NCBI RefSeq assembly: GCF_019145235.1
Contig: NZ_JAHSTV010000008.1
Location: 1 to 64,000, forward strand
From: Pseudomonas farris
GTDB taxonomy: Bacteria > Pseudomonadota > Gammaproteobacteria > Pseudomonadales > Pseudomonadaceae
DNA: 64,000 bases
Reading direction: 5' to 3'
Shown here: positions 52,732 to 63,367 of the stretch, in pieces
How the letters are laid out: each line of letters opens with the position of its first letter
How positions within the stretch are numbered: position 1 is the stretch's first letter
The notes under the pieces: model-generated
Databases searched by the model: none
What the model was told of the DNA's origin: nothing
Seen by the model: only the letters and a program-made list of their open reading frames with translations
Program-made: the position numbers and the translations under genes

Positions 52732-54705
52732 ATGGCCGGGCTAATTCCCCAGAGCTTCATTGACGACCTTCTGAACCGCACCGACATCGTCGACGTGGTC
52801 AGCTCGCGCCTGCAAATGAAAAAAGCCGGCAAGAACTACACGGCCTGCTGCCCGTTTCACAAAGAAAAAACCCCCTCCTTCAGCGTCAGCCCCGACAAAC
52901 AGTTTTATTACTGCTTCGGCTGCGGCGCTGGCGGTAACGCCCTCGGCTTCATGATGGACCATGACAACCTGGATTTCGTCCAGGCTGTCGAAGAACTGGC
53001 CAAAGCCGCCGGCATGGAAATTCCCCGCGAAGAAAGTGGCCGTCCGCACAAACCACGGCAGCCCACCGATTCGCCGCTGTATCCGCTGCTCACCGCCGCC
53101 GCCGATTTTTATCGTCAAGCCCTGAAAAGCCATCCGTCACGCAAAGCCGCCGTGGATTACTTGAAGGGTCGTGGACTCACGGGAGAAATCGCCCGGGATT
53201 TCGGGCTCGGTTTTGCCCCTCCTGGCTGGGACAATCTGTACAAGCACTTGAGCAGCGATACCCTGCAGCAAAAGGCCATGATCGACGCCGGCCTGCTGAT
53301 CGAGAACGCCGAAACCGGCAAGCGCTATGACCGCTTCCGCGATCGCGTGATGTTCCCGATCCGCGACAGTCGCGGGCGCATCATCGCCTTCGGCGGCCGA
53401 GTGCTGGGCGACGACAAGCCGAAATACCTGAACTCACCGGAAACCCCGGTCTTCCATAAAGGCCAGGAACTCTACGGCCTTTATGAAGCACGCAAGAACA
53501 ACCGCAACCTCGACGAAATCATCGTCGTCGAAGGCTATATGGACGTCATCGCCCTCGCCCAGCAAGGCCTGCGCAACGCCGTCGCAACTCTGGGCACCGC
53601 CACCAGCGAAGAGCACATGAAGCGCCTGTTTCGCGTCGTGCCCAGCGTGCTGTTCTGCTTTGATGGTGACCAGGCGGGCCGAAATGCCGCCTGGCGGGCG
53701 CTGGAGGCAACCCTGCCATGCCTGCAGGACGGGCGCCGGGCGCGCTTTCTGTTCCTGCCCGAGGGAGAGGACCCGGATACCCTGGTCCGCTCCGAGGGCA
53801 CTGACGCCTTCCGCGCGCGAATCAATCAGCACGCCCAGCCGCTGGCCGATTACTTTTTTCAACAGCTGACCGAAGAATCGGACCCGCGCTCCCTCGAAGG
53901 CAAGGCCCACATGGCCACCCTCGCCGCGCCGCTGATCGACAAAGTCCCGGGGGCCAACCTGCGCATCTTGATGCGCCAGCGCCTGAGCGAAATCACCGGG
54001 CTTAGCGGCGAAGCCGTGAGCCAACTCGTGCAAAGCACGCCTCAGCCTCAGGAAGCGCCACCCGCTTACGATCCGGGCATCGATTACGACGCCATGCCGG
54101 ATTACAGCGACTACCATCAGCCGCAGGCCCAAGAGATGTACGCGCCGCAGCAGGAATGGACGCCGAAGAAACCTGGTGCAGGCGGCAAGAAATGGGACAA
54201 GAAACCATGGGACAAAAACGGCAAACGTGGCGGCGATCGCGATCAACCGCGCGCGCCACGGATTCCGGCCGCTGTAGAGCCGCCCACCCTGGCCGCCTTG
54301 CGCACGCTGCTGCATCACCCGCAACTGGCTGAGAAAGTCGAGGATGCCGGGCACTTCGCTGCCGAGGACCATACCAACACGCAACTGTTGGTCGCCCTGC
54401 TCGAAGCCGTACAGAAGAATCCCAAGCTAAACTCATTTCAACTGATTGCGCGCTGGCACGGCACCGAACAAGGCCGACTGCTCAAAGCGCTGGCAGAAAA
54501 GGAGTGGCTGATTGATGGAGATAACCTTGAACAACAGTTTTTCGACACCATTACTAGCTTGTCAGCCCGCCAACGCGAGCGAAACCTGGAACAACTTCTT
54601 CGAAAAGCACGTCAAAGTGAATTGAGCACCGAAGAGAAAAATCAACTGCGCGACCTTTTAAGTCGCAATGTTTCCGCATCAAGCCCGACCTCAACTGGCG
54701 CGTGA
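52732..54705 (+). CDS. dnaG: DNA primase
   Basis: Makes RNA primers for replication. The 657-residue protein has a CHC2 zinc finger (Cys40, His43, Cys61, Cys64), the RNA-polymerase/TOPRIM core with VVEGYMDVIAL and FDGDQAGRNAA, and a C-terminal helicase-binding domain. A Gln/Lys/Pro-rich linker (about 440-515, with KKPGAGGKKWDKKPWDK) separates core and C-domain and is longer than in E. coli. rpoD follows after 67 bp. Confidence 0.97.
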   Translation: MAGLIPQSFIDDLLNRTDIVDVVSSRLQMKKAGKNYTACCPFHKEKTPSFSVSPDKQFYYCFGCGAGGNALGFMMDHDNLDFVQAVEELAKAAGMEIPREESGRPHKPRQPTDSPLYPLLTAAADFYRQALKSHPSRKAAVDYLKGRGLTGEIARDFGLGFAPPGWDNLYKHLSSDTLQQKAMIDAGLLIENAETGKRYDRFRDRVMFPIRDSRGRIIAFGGRVLGDDKPKYLNSPETPVFHKGQELYGLYEARKNNRNLDEIIVVEGYMDVIALAQQGLRNAVATLGTATSEEHMKRLFRVVPSVLFCFDGDQAGRNAAWRALEATLPCLQDGRRARFLFLPEGEDPDTLVRSEGTDAFRARINQHAQPLADYFFQQLTEESDPRSLEGKAHMATLAAPLIDKVPGANLRILMRQRLSEITGLSGEAVSQLVQSTPQPQEAPPAYDPGIDYDAMPDYSDYHQPQAQEMYAPQQEWTPKKPGAGGKKWDKKPWDKNGKRGGDRDQPRAPRIPAAVEPPTLAALRTLLHHPQLAEKVEDAGHFAAEDHTNTQLLVALLEAVQKNPKLNSFQLIARWHGTEQGRLLKALAEKEWLIDGDNLEQQFFDTITSLSARQRERNLEQLLRKARQSELSTEEKNQLRDLLSRNVSASSPTSTGA

Positions 54706-54719
54706 GGTCATAGCTCAGG

Positions 54720-54725
54720 TATAAT
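54720..54725 (+). promoter_or_regulatory. Predicted -10 element proximal to rpoD
   Basis: A perfect TATAAT in the 67-bp dnaG-rpoD gap, 48 bp before rpoD. No good -35 is visible at the normal distance, so activity is uncertain. Confidence 0.4.
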
Positions 54726-54772
54726 CCTCGGCTTGTTTTTTGCCCGCCAAGACCTTCAGTGGATAGGGTGTT

Positions 54773-56620
<1,848 letters not shown>

Positions 56621-56627
56621 TCCACAG

Positions 56628-56653
56628 AACCCCCGGCCCAGGCCGGGGGTTTT
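56628..56653 (+). terminator. Rho-independent terminator after rpoD
   Basis: AACCCCCGGCC-CA-GGCCGGGGGTTTT directly after the rpoD stop: 9-10 bp GC stem and T-run. Confidence 0.9.
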
Positions 56654-56743
56654 GCTTTATACAGATTAAATGCCCCGTACATCCCCCCCGCCGCATAGCC
56701 CGTCTACACTCGAAACATTCCCCCAAGCCATAACGAGACCGTT

Positions 56744-59700
56744 ATGCCCAGATGGCCGACCGTGCTTTTTTTGCTGTCGCTGATGACCTGGACCGCAACG
56801 GCTGGCGCGTTGACTCTTACCGACGAAGAACGTAGCTGGCTAACGGCTCACCCGGAATTGCGCCTGGGCGTGGACGCGTCCTGGCCGCCGTTTGAATTTC
56901 GCGACGAACACGGGCGTTATCAGGGCCTGGCAGCGGACTACATCAACGTCATCCGTCAACGGCTGGCCATCAAACTCACGCCCATCGAGCCGGTCAGCTG
57001 GACTGAAGTCTTGCAGCAGGCCAAACAAGGCAAGCTAGACATCTTGCCAGGCATCATGTCGACTCCCGAGCGCCAGACGTATCTGTCGTTCACACGCCCC
57101 TATCTCGACTTTCCGATTGTCATTCTGGCTCACGTCGGAGGTGCCCAACCGCGCAAAATCGAAGACCTGTACGGGCTGAAGATCGCTGTGGTGGAAAACT
57201 ATGCCCCCCATGAACTATTGCGCACCCACCATCCCGACCTGAATCTGGTAGCGATGCCCAATGTCAGCTCGGCGCTGCAGGCACTGGCTACCGACGCCGT
57301 GGACGCCGTCGTGGGCGATCTCGCCTCCAGCGTCTGGAGCCTGCGCCAGCTCAAGCTCGACGGGCTCTACGTCAGCGGTGAAACACCCTATCGCTACCAA
57401 TTGGCGATGGCCGTGCCCCCGAACAACAAGCTGCTGGTCAGCATCCTCGATAAAGTCCTGGCAGACATGACCCCGAGTGAAATCAGTGCCATCCAGGAAC
57501 ATTGGGTCGGTAACGTTCTGGACCATCGAACGTTCTGGCTCGATGTGCTGATGTACGGCCTGCCAGGATTACTGTTTCTGATGATCGTGCTGGCAGTGGT
57601 TATCCGGATCAACCGCCGACTCAGTTCGGAAATTGCTCGTCGGGTCGCTCTGGAACAGGAGCTGCGCAGCAGCGAATACCATTACCGCGGGCTGGTGGAG
57701 AGTCTTTCGGCTATCGCCTGGGAAGCCCGGATCAGCGATTACACCTACAGTTACGTGTCACCTCACGCTCAGGATCTCCTTGGTTATCCCCTGCCCCATT
57801 GGCTGATTCCGGGCTTCTGGCGCAACATTATCCACCCCGCGGATCTGACCCGGACCCAGACCTTCTGCGACCGTGAAGTGGCGGCCGGACGCGATCACAG
57901 CGTCGATTACCGGGTCATCACCGCCGACGGCCGTTGCCTTTGGGTCCGTGATATCGTCAGCCTGATCGAGCACGCCCATGAACCAGTACTGCGTGGGCTG
58001 ATGATCGATATCAGCGAAGCCAAGCGCACCGAAGAGGCGCTGCGCCTGTCGGAACAAAAGTTCGCTTCAGTGTTCCAGCAATGTCCGGATATTCTGGTGA
58101 TCGCACGGCTTTCCGACGGTTGTCTGCTGGAGGTCAATGAAGCGTTCGAAGAACAGATCGGCCTCAAGGCCGAAGACGTCATAGGCCAGACCGCCACCGA
58201 CCTGAACATCTGGGGTGTACCCGGTGTGGGGCCAGGTTTGTTGCAGCGGTTGCAGGCCGGCAGCATCCGCAACCTGGAGATGCCCTTTCGCCGCAGCAAT
58301 GGTCAGGTGTTTACCGGCCTGATTTCTGCCGAGCCTTTCGATCTCGATACCACCCCGGCCCTGGTGGTCGTTGTGCGGGACATCAGCCAACTCAAGGAAA
58401 CCCAGCAACAACTGCAAACCTCCGAAGAGAAGTTCGCCAAGGCCTTTCATGCCTCCCCCGACGGCTTGCTCCTGTCCCGGCAGAGCGACGGTTTGCTGTT
58501 GGAGGTTAACGAGGGCTTCAGCCGTATTACCGGCTTCAATAGCGCGATGTCCGTGGATCGCTCGGCCCTGGACCTGGGAATCTGGGTCAATCTCAACGAA
58601 CGCAAACAGATGCTCGAGCTGTTGCACCGGGATGGTTTTGTCCGCGACTTCAGTTGCCACATCCGCCGCAAAGACGGGCAGATCCGGCTCTGTGAGGTTT
58701 CAAGCCGGCCGTTGCCCATTGGCGATGAGGCCTGCATGCTGACCATCGCCCGGGACATTACCGAGCGACATCTGATGCAAGAGAAACTGCAACAGGCCGC
58801 CACGGTGTTCGAGAGCACCGCCGAGGGTGTATTGATCACCGACACCCAACAGCACATCAGCGCGGTCAATCGTGCATTCACCGAAATTACCGGCTACAGC
58901 GAGAGCGAAGCGCTGGGCCACACCCCTCGCCTGCTCGCCTCGGGCCTGCACGACAGCGCATTTTATGCGGCGATGTGGCATCAATTGACCGCCGACGGTC
59001 ATTGGCAAGGCGAGATTTCCAACCGGCGCAAGAACGGCGAGCTCTACCCGAGTTGGCTGACCATCAGCGCGGTGCGCAACCGGGACAAACTCATCACCCA
59101 CTTTGTTGCGGTGTTCGCGGACATTTCCAGCCTCAAGCACGCGCAGGCCAAACTCGACTACCAGGCGCACCACGACCCGCTGACGGGCCTGCCAAACCGC
59201 ACGCTGTTCGAGAGTCGGCTGTTGACTGCACTGAACAGCCAGCAGGAAAACGGGGGCCAGGGCGCGGTGCTGTTCCTGGATCTGGACCGTTTCAAACACA
59301 TCAACGACAGCCTCGGCCACCCGGTTGGCGACCTGCTGCTCAAAGGCATTGCCGTGCGCCTCAAGGAGCAACTGCGCGATATCGATACCGTGGCGCGGCT
59401 GGGTGGCGACGAATTCATCATCCTGCTCCCCGGTCTGCAACAGTCCAGCGATGCCGACAACATTGCCACCAAGCTGCTCAATTGCTTCTCCGCCCCTTTC
59501 CAGGCCGGCGAGCACGAGTTTTTCATCAGCGCCAGCATCGGCACCAGCCTGTATCCCAAGGACGGCTGCGACGTCGCTACGCTGGTCAAGAACGCCGATG
59601 CCGCGATGTATCGCTCCAAGGCCAAGGGCCGTAACCGGGTTGAAAGTTACACCCGCGACCTCACCGCCCAAGCCAGCGAGCGCGTGGCGCTGGAACATGA

Positions 59701-60490
59701 ACTGCGGCGCGCCATCGAGCGCAATGAGCTGTTTTTGTACTACCAGCCCAAAATCAGTCTGGACGATTATCGAGTGGTTGGCGCCGAAGCGCTGATTCGC
59801 TGGCATCACCCCACCTTCGGTGATGTACCTCCCGAGCACTTCATTCCCTTGGCCGAAGAAAACGGCATGATCCTGCAAATCGGCGATTGGGTACTTGAGA
59901 CCGCCTGCCGACAGATGTACGAGTGGAATCAGGTCTATGAGTGCCTGGGCCCACTCTCAGTCAACCTCGCGGGCGCGCAACTGCGCCAGCCGAATCTGCT
60001 TGGCCGGATCGAACAACTGCTCAAGGACAACCACCTCAACCCCGGCTTCCTGCAACTGGAAATCACTGAAAACTTCATCATGAGCCAGGCCGAAGAGGCG
60101 CTGGCGGTGCTGCATCAACTCAAACGCCTGGGCGTGCAACTGGCGATCGACGATTTCGGCACTGGCTATTCGTCCCTGAGCTACCTCAAACGCCTGCCGC
60201 TGGACATTCTCAAGATCGACCAATCCTTCGTCCGCGGCCTGCCAGACGATCCGCATGACGCGGCGATCGTTCGCGCCATCATCGCCCTGGGCCGCAGCAT
60301 GCAATTCACCGTCATCGCCGAGGGCGTCGAAACCCAGGCGCAGCAGCAATTCCTGGCTGCGGAGGGCTGTGAACAGATCCAGGGTTACATCGTCAGCCTG
60401 CCACTTCCCCCCGACGAATTCGCTGCGACGTTTCTTCGTACAGCCATATTGGATTTTTCGGATAGCACAGCTGAGAAACCATCGCTATAA
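56744..60490 (+). CDS. rmcA: RmcA-type periplasmic-sensing, multi-PAS GGDEF/EAL protein
   Basis: Membrane c-di-GMP enzyme. The 1248-residue protein has a signal peptide (about 1-22), a periplasmic SBP_bac_3 domain (about 28-255), one membrane helix (about 265-288), four PAS domains (about 305-795), a GGDEF domain with intact LGGDEF (near 887-891) and an EAL domain with intact AEALIRW (near 1015), DDFGTGYSSLSYL and ENFIM. Both output motifs look complete. In P. aeruginosa the protein at this locus (PA0575, RmcA, about 1245 residues) acts mainly as a phosphodiesterase affecting biofilm in response to redox and arginine; that role is inferred by position and architecture. Confidence 0.9.
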   Translation: MPRWPTVLFLLSLMTWTATAGALTLTDEERSWLTAHPELRLGVDASWPPFEFRDEHGRYQGLAADYINVIRQRLAIKLTPIEPVSWTEVLQQAKQGKLDILPGIMSTPERQTYLSFTRPYLDFPIVILAHVGGAQPRKIEDLYGLKIAVVENYAPHELLRTHHPDLNLVAMPNVSSALQALATDAVDAVVGDLASSVWSLRQLKLDGLYVSGETPYRYQLAMAVPPNNKLLVSILDKVLADMTPSEISAIQEHWVGNVLDHRTFWLDVLMYGLPGLLFLMIVLAVVIRINRRLSSEIARRVALEQELRSSEYHYRGLVESLSAIAWEARISDYTYSYVSPHAQDLLGYPLPHWLIPGFWRNIIHPADLTRTQTFCDREVAAGRDHSVDYRVITADGRCLWVRDIVSLIEHAHEPVLRGLMIDISEAKRTEEALRLSEQKFASVFQQCPDILVIARLSDGCLLEVNEAFEEQIGLKAEDVIGQTATDLNIWGVPGVGPGLLQRLQAGSIRNLEMPFRRSNGQVFTGLISAEPFDLDTTPALVVVVRDISQLKETQQQLQTSEEKFAKAFHASPDGLLLSRQSDGLLLEVNEGFSRITGFNSAMSVDRSALDLGIWVNLNERKQMLELLHRDGFVRDFSCHIRRKDGQIRLCEVSSRPLPIGDEACMLTIARDITERHLMQEKLQQAATVFESTAEGVLITDTQQHISAVNRAFTEITGYSESEALGHTPRLLASGLHDSAFYAAMWHQLTADGHWQGEISNRRKNGELYPSWLTISAVRNRDKLITHFVAVFADISSLKHAQAKLDYQAHHDPLTGLPNRTLFESRLLTALNSQQENGGQGAVLFLDLDRFKHINDSLGHPVGDLLLKGIAVRLKEQLRDIDTVARLGGDEFIILLPGLQQSSDADNIATKLLNCFSAPFQAGEHEFFISASIGTSLYPKDGCDVATLVKNADAAMYRSKAKGRNRVESYTRDLTAQASERVALEHELRRAIERNELFLYYQPKISLDDYRVVGAEALIRWHHPTFGDVPPEHFIPLAEENGMILQIGDWVLETACRQMYEWNQVYECLGPLSVNLAGAQLRQPNLLGRIEQLLKDNHLNPGFLQLEITENFIMSQAEEALAVLHQLKRLGVQLAIDDFGTGYSSLSYLKRLPLDILKIDQSFVRGLPDDPHDAAIVRAIIALGRSMQFTVIAEGVETQAQQQFLAAEGCEQIQGYIVSLPLPPDEFAATFLRTAILDFSDSTAEKPSL

Positions 60491-60491
60491 T
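60486..60491 (+). promoter_or_regulatory. Predicted tRNA -10 element overlapping the rmcA stop codon
   Basis: TATAAT spans the TAA stop of the preceding gene (60488-60490), with a GC-rich CCGCGG discriminator after it, 15 bp before the tRNA. No convincing -35 was seen. Confidence 0.5.
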
Positions 60492-60505
60492 CCGCGGCCT
60501 ACTGA

Positions 60506-60582
<77 letters not shown>

Positions 60583-60587
60583 TACTC

Positions 60588-60610
60588 AAAGCCGCGCACT
60601 GCGCGGCTTT
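60588..60610 (+). terminator. Terminator after the tRNA
   Basis: AAAGCCGCGC-ACT-GCGCGGCTTT hairpin five bases after the encoded CCA. Confidence 0.8.
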
Positions 60611-60706
60611 CGTGTTTCTGGGTGGCCACCGTTGATACAGCCCTATGGACACCGTCGCGATCCAGGACTGGTGACTCCTTCGCTGTAAAGGCTTAAGTGA
60701 TCCGCC

Positions 60707-60952
60707 TTAGCTCGCTTGGTGAGCTCCCTTTTCAGCCGGTGCAAGTTCGGGGAACTCCACCAGCAGTGCCTTGTTACCCCTGGCGATGTGTTCCATCACC
60801 GCCATGGCGATGTTTTCACGCACCCTCCCGACCGAGACGTAATACATGGCCCAGGCTTGTTCGGGTGTGCAGTGGCCGATCTGCTCCTCAATCTCCTTGT
60901 AGGCTTTGTATTCGTCCGACTCCAAGTAGCATTGGCAATCACCTTGGTACAT
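60707..60952 (-). CDS. Small hypothetical protein
   Basis: 81-residue unrecognised protein, MYQGDCQCYLESDEYKAYKE at the N terminus and a mostly helical, charged body. It has a good SD (GGGAGG) 7-8 bp before the ATG, which supports it as real. No membrane segment or signal peptide is seen. Three cysteines (CQC near the start and GHC in the middle) are notable. It is the first gene beyond the tRNA and belongs to the accessory block. Confidence 0.55.
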   Translation of the reverse strand: MYQGDCQCYLESDEYKAYKEIEEQIGHCTPEQAWAMYYVSVGRVRENIAMAVMEHIARGNKALLVEFPELAPAEKGAHQAS

Positions 60953-61067
60953 GATTTTTCTCCCTCCCTGGAACCTCTGTGCCCCCTAAGTAAGTCGGCT
61001 GATACGGGCTGCCCCTGCTCCCTACGTGATTTCACATACACAGAACCAGATTAATTTTCTTTAAAAA

Positions 61068-61253
61068 CTATAAACCCACATCATACTTACGGAGCAATTC
61101 TTCAATACGGCTCCACCGCCGCTCATTAAAACCAACTGACTGTTTATCCAGCGACATAGAACTACGTGCAATTAGCGACTCATATCTCTCAATCATTTTT
61201 ATCAGCACTATCAATTCTTTAATTTCGCTTTTAATTTCTCTGTAAACGCCCAT
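61068..61253 (-). CDS. Small hypothetical protein
   Basis: 61-residue unrecognised protein (MGVYREIKSEIKELIVLI start), predicted largely helical with Ile/Leu/Lys-rich heptad-like stretches and a basic C terminus. GAGG 8 bp before the ATG supports this start over an upstream in-frame ATG. The gene is visibly AT-rich compared with the core genes to the left. Confidence 0.5.
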   Translation of the reverse strand: MGVYREIKSEIKELIVLIKMIERYESLIARSSMSLDKQSVGFNERRWSRIEELLRKYDVGL

Positions 61254-61313
61254 AGCCCCCTCACATAAAATAAAGACCCCCCATAGAACATCAAAGACGA
61301 CAACCAAGTCAGA

Positions 61314-62417
61314 TCACGTACCACTCTTCACTTTGGTCCAAACCCGAGTGCGGATTCGCTCCAACTTCAATGGCAGCGGCTCAAGTGGAACAAGTGTAGC
61401 AACGGTCTTTTTGTCTGGATAAATCCAAGTATTGTCGCGCAGCTTCTGCTCAACAAACTCTGTGGCATCTTTATTAGCGTTAGGATACAACGTGTGATTT
61501 GAGCTCTTGGCAATAACTTCTGGCCGCAACATATAATTAATAAATGCCATGCCTTCCTTTGGGTGGGGAGCATCTTTTAACAGAACCAAATTTTCTGACC
61601 AAACCAGCGCTCCCTCGCGAGGAAGGCTGTATGCAATCTTGCGTCCAGTATTAGCCTTCTCGTTGATGGCCTGCGCAGCAAGGGCACCATTGGCCCAACC
61701 TACAACTGCACAAATATTGCCATCAGCCAAGTCAGAGTCGATTCTGGATGAGTCGAAATAGAGGACGTAGGGACGGATTTTTAACAACAGGGCTTGAGCT
61801 TTCTGGTAATCATCCGGATTCCTACTGTTGCTAGGGAGCCCAAGGTAATGCAAAGCAATTGAAATGATCTCACTTGGAGAATCGAGCATTGCCACACCGC
61901 ACGACTTGAGTTTGCTGATGTTTTCTTCTTTGAAGATCAAGTCCCAGCTATTCACCGGAGCATTATCACCTAATGCCGCTTTGACTTTATCAACGTCATA
62001 GCCAATGCCGGTGGTGCCCCATAAATAGGGAACAGCGTAGCGATTACCAGGGTCATTGACCGCAACCTGGGACAAGATATCAGGGTCGATGTGTGACAAA
62101 TTACTCAGCTGATTACGATCCAACGGCTGAAGTACTCCCGCCTGGATCAGGCTTGGCAACACGTTGGAGGTAGCCACAACCACGTCGTACCCCGTGCGCC
62201 CAGCCATCACTTTGCTCTGCATGATTTCGGCACTGTCGAACGCGTCCATATGGATGCTGGTGCCGGTTTCCTGCTCAAACTCCTTTGGGGTCTCCGGTGC
62301 GATAAGCCCGAACCAGTTATACAGATACACCCCAGGCTCTACAGCCCCCACTGATGTGCTGATCCCTGCACAGAGAAGCGAGGCTGCAAAAATGGTTCGC
62401 AAAGGTGATTTGCTCAT
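61314..62417 (-). CDS. Orphan PotF/PotD-type periplasmic binding protein
   Basis: Extracellular solute-binding protein of the polyamine type. The 367-residue protein has a signal peptide (about 1-25, SKSPLRTIFAASLLCAGISTS...), VYLYNWFGLIAPETPKEFEQ as in PotF, and GYDVVVATSNVLPSLI. The ATG at MSKSPL has AAGGA 7 bp upstream. No permease or ATPase gene is adjacent, so it may feed a transporter elsewhere or act in sensing. It is divergent from a LuxR-type regulator, with repeated sites between them. Confidence 0.85.
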   Translation of the reverse strand: MSKSPLRTIFAASLLCAGISTSVGAVEPGVYLYNWFGLIAPETPKEFEQETGTSIHMDAFDSAEIMQSKVMAGRTGYDVVVATSNVLPSLIQAGVLQPLDRNQLSNLSHIDPDILSQVAVNDPGNRYAVPYLWGTTGIGYDVDKVKAALGDNAPVNSWDLIFKEENISKLKSCGVAMLDSPSEIISIALHYLGLPSNSRNPDDYQKAQALLLKIRPYVLYFDSSRIDSDLADGNICAVVGWANGALAAQAINEKANTGRKIAYSLPREGALVWSENLVLLKDAPHPKEGMAFINYMLRPEVIAKSSNHTLYPNANKDATEFVEQKLRDNTWIYPDKKTVATLVPLEPLPLKLERIRTRVWTKVKSGT

Positions 62418-62489
62418 ACAACTATCCTTGTCAAGACGACATGCCCTCATGGCCATCGTGAATCCTGATCGTGAATATACCCGGCATTG

Positions 62490-62533
62490 ACGAATAGTAA
62501 ATACCTACGAATACTTACCTGCGACCTACGAAT
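62490..62533. promoter_or_regulatory. Direct repeats between the binding protein and LuxR genes
   Basis: ACCTACGAAT occurs at 62503-62512 and 62524-62533, exactly 21 bp apart (two helical turns), and a shorter ACGAAT lies at 62490. They occupy the divergent spacer, the last copy 24 bp before the regulator start. They look like operator sites for the LuxR-type protein. Confidence 0.5.
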
Positions 62534-62556
62534 CCCTAACCCTAAAGGGGTAGAAA

Positions 62557-63348
62557 ATGCCACTCGACCTTCATAGCCTGGCTTGGCACCGATCGATTGG
62601 AAAGCTGATCATGCAGTTGAACCGTCCAGAATTCTGGAGCTCACTTATTCGCACGTTAAATGAATATGTGCAGATCGATAACTGGGTCGTATTAATATTT
62701 AGCAATCAACAAGTACAAGTTGTTAGTCTCCCTGAAATAGCAGATACAGAAGAGGTAGATGCCTTTATTCATCGCTACGTGAAGGGACTTTATATGCTGG
62801 ATCCATTTTATATAGCTAATCGAGAAAACCCGCAGAGCGGTTTCTTTCACATGCTGGATATTGCACCGGAGCACTTCCTTGAGACTGAGTACTATCACCA
62901 ATACTTCGCACAGTATATTTCTGTAGATGAAGCGCAGTACAATGTCCAGCTTGACTCCGATAGAACGCTATGCATTTCCTTTGGTAGTAACGCCCGCTTC
63001 AACCAAGAACAAATAACAATACTTGATATTATCAAACCATGGGTAACTGCATTAATGCATCAACGCATGTGTTTTGAGATTGACGTAGAAAAAGATTCCC
63101 CTGAACCAACTCCATGGCCAGAAGCGATTCTCCAGCTTGGCACACAAATAACAACGCGCGAAAAGGACGTCCTCAAATTATTACTTAGCGGCTTCTCTAA
63201 CAAAGAGATAGCAGGAAAACTTTCCCTGTCGGCAGAAACAATAAAAGTTCACCGCCGAAATATTTACGCCAAATTAAACATCAAATCACAACCCGAATTG
63301 TTTGCTCGTTTTTTTATGCCAAAACAGGATATCTGCCCTGCAAATTGA
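62557..63348 (+). CDS. LuxR-family transcription regulator
   Basis: 263-residue regulator with an N-terminal region of unclear ligand (about 1-170, aromatic-rich, DPFYIANRENPQSGFFH) and a C-terminal LuxR HTH (about 200-255) with TTREKDVLKLLLSGFSNKEIAGKLSLS and ETIKVHRRNIYAKL. It lacks a receiver Asp pocket and the typical homoserine-lactone motif was not evident, so it is not a classic response regulator or AHL receptor. It is AT-rich and divergent from the orphan binding protein, whose gene it probably controls. AGGGG lies 6 bp before the ATG. Confidence 0.82.
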   Translation: MPLDLHSLAWHRSIGKLIMQLNRPEFWSSLIRTLNEYVQIDNWVVLIFSNQQVQVVSLPEIADTEEVDAFIHRYVKGLYMLDPFYIANRENPQSGFFHMLDIAPEHFLETEYYHQYFAQYISVDEAQYNVQLDSDRTLCISFGSNARFNQEQITILDIIKPWVTALMHQRMCFEIDVEKDSPEPTPWPEAILQLGTQITTREKDVLKLLLSGFSNKEIAGKLSLSAETIKVHRRNIYAKLNIKSQPELFARFFMPKQDICPAN

Positions 63349-63367
63349 AGTCAGCGCCTGGCACTTT

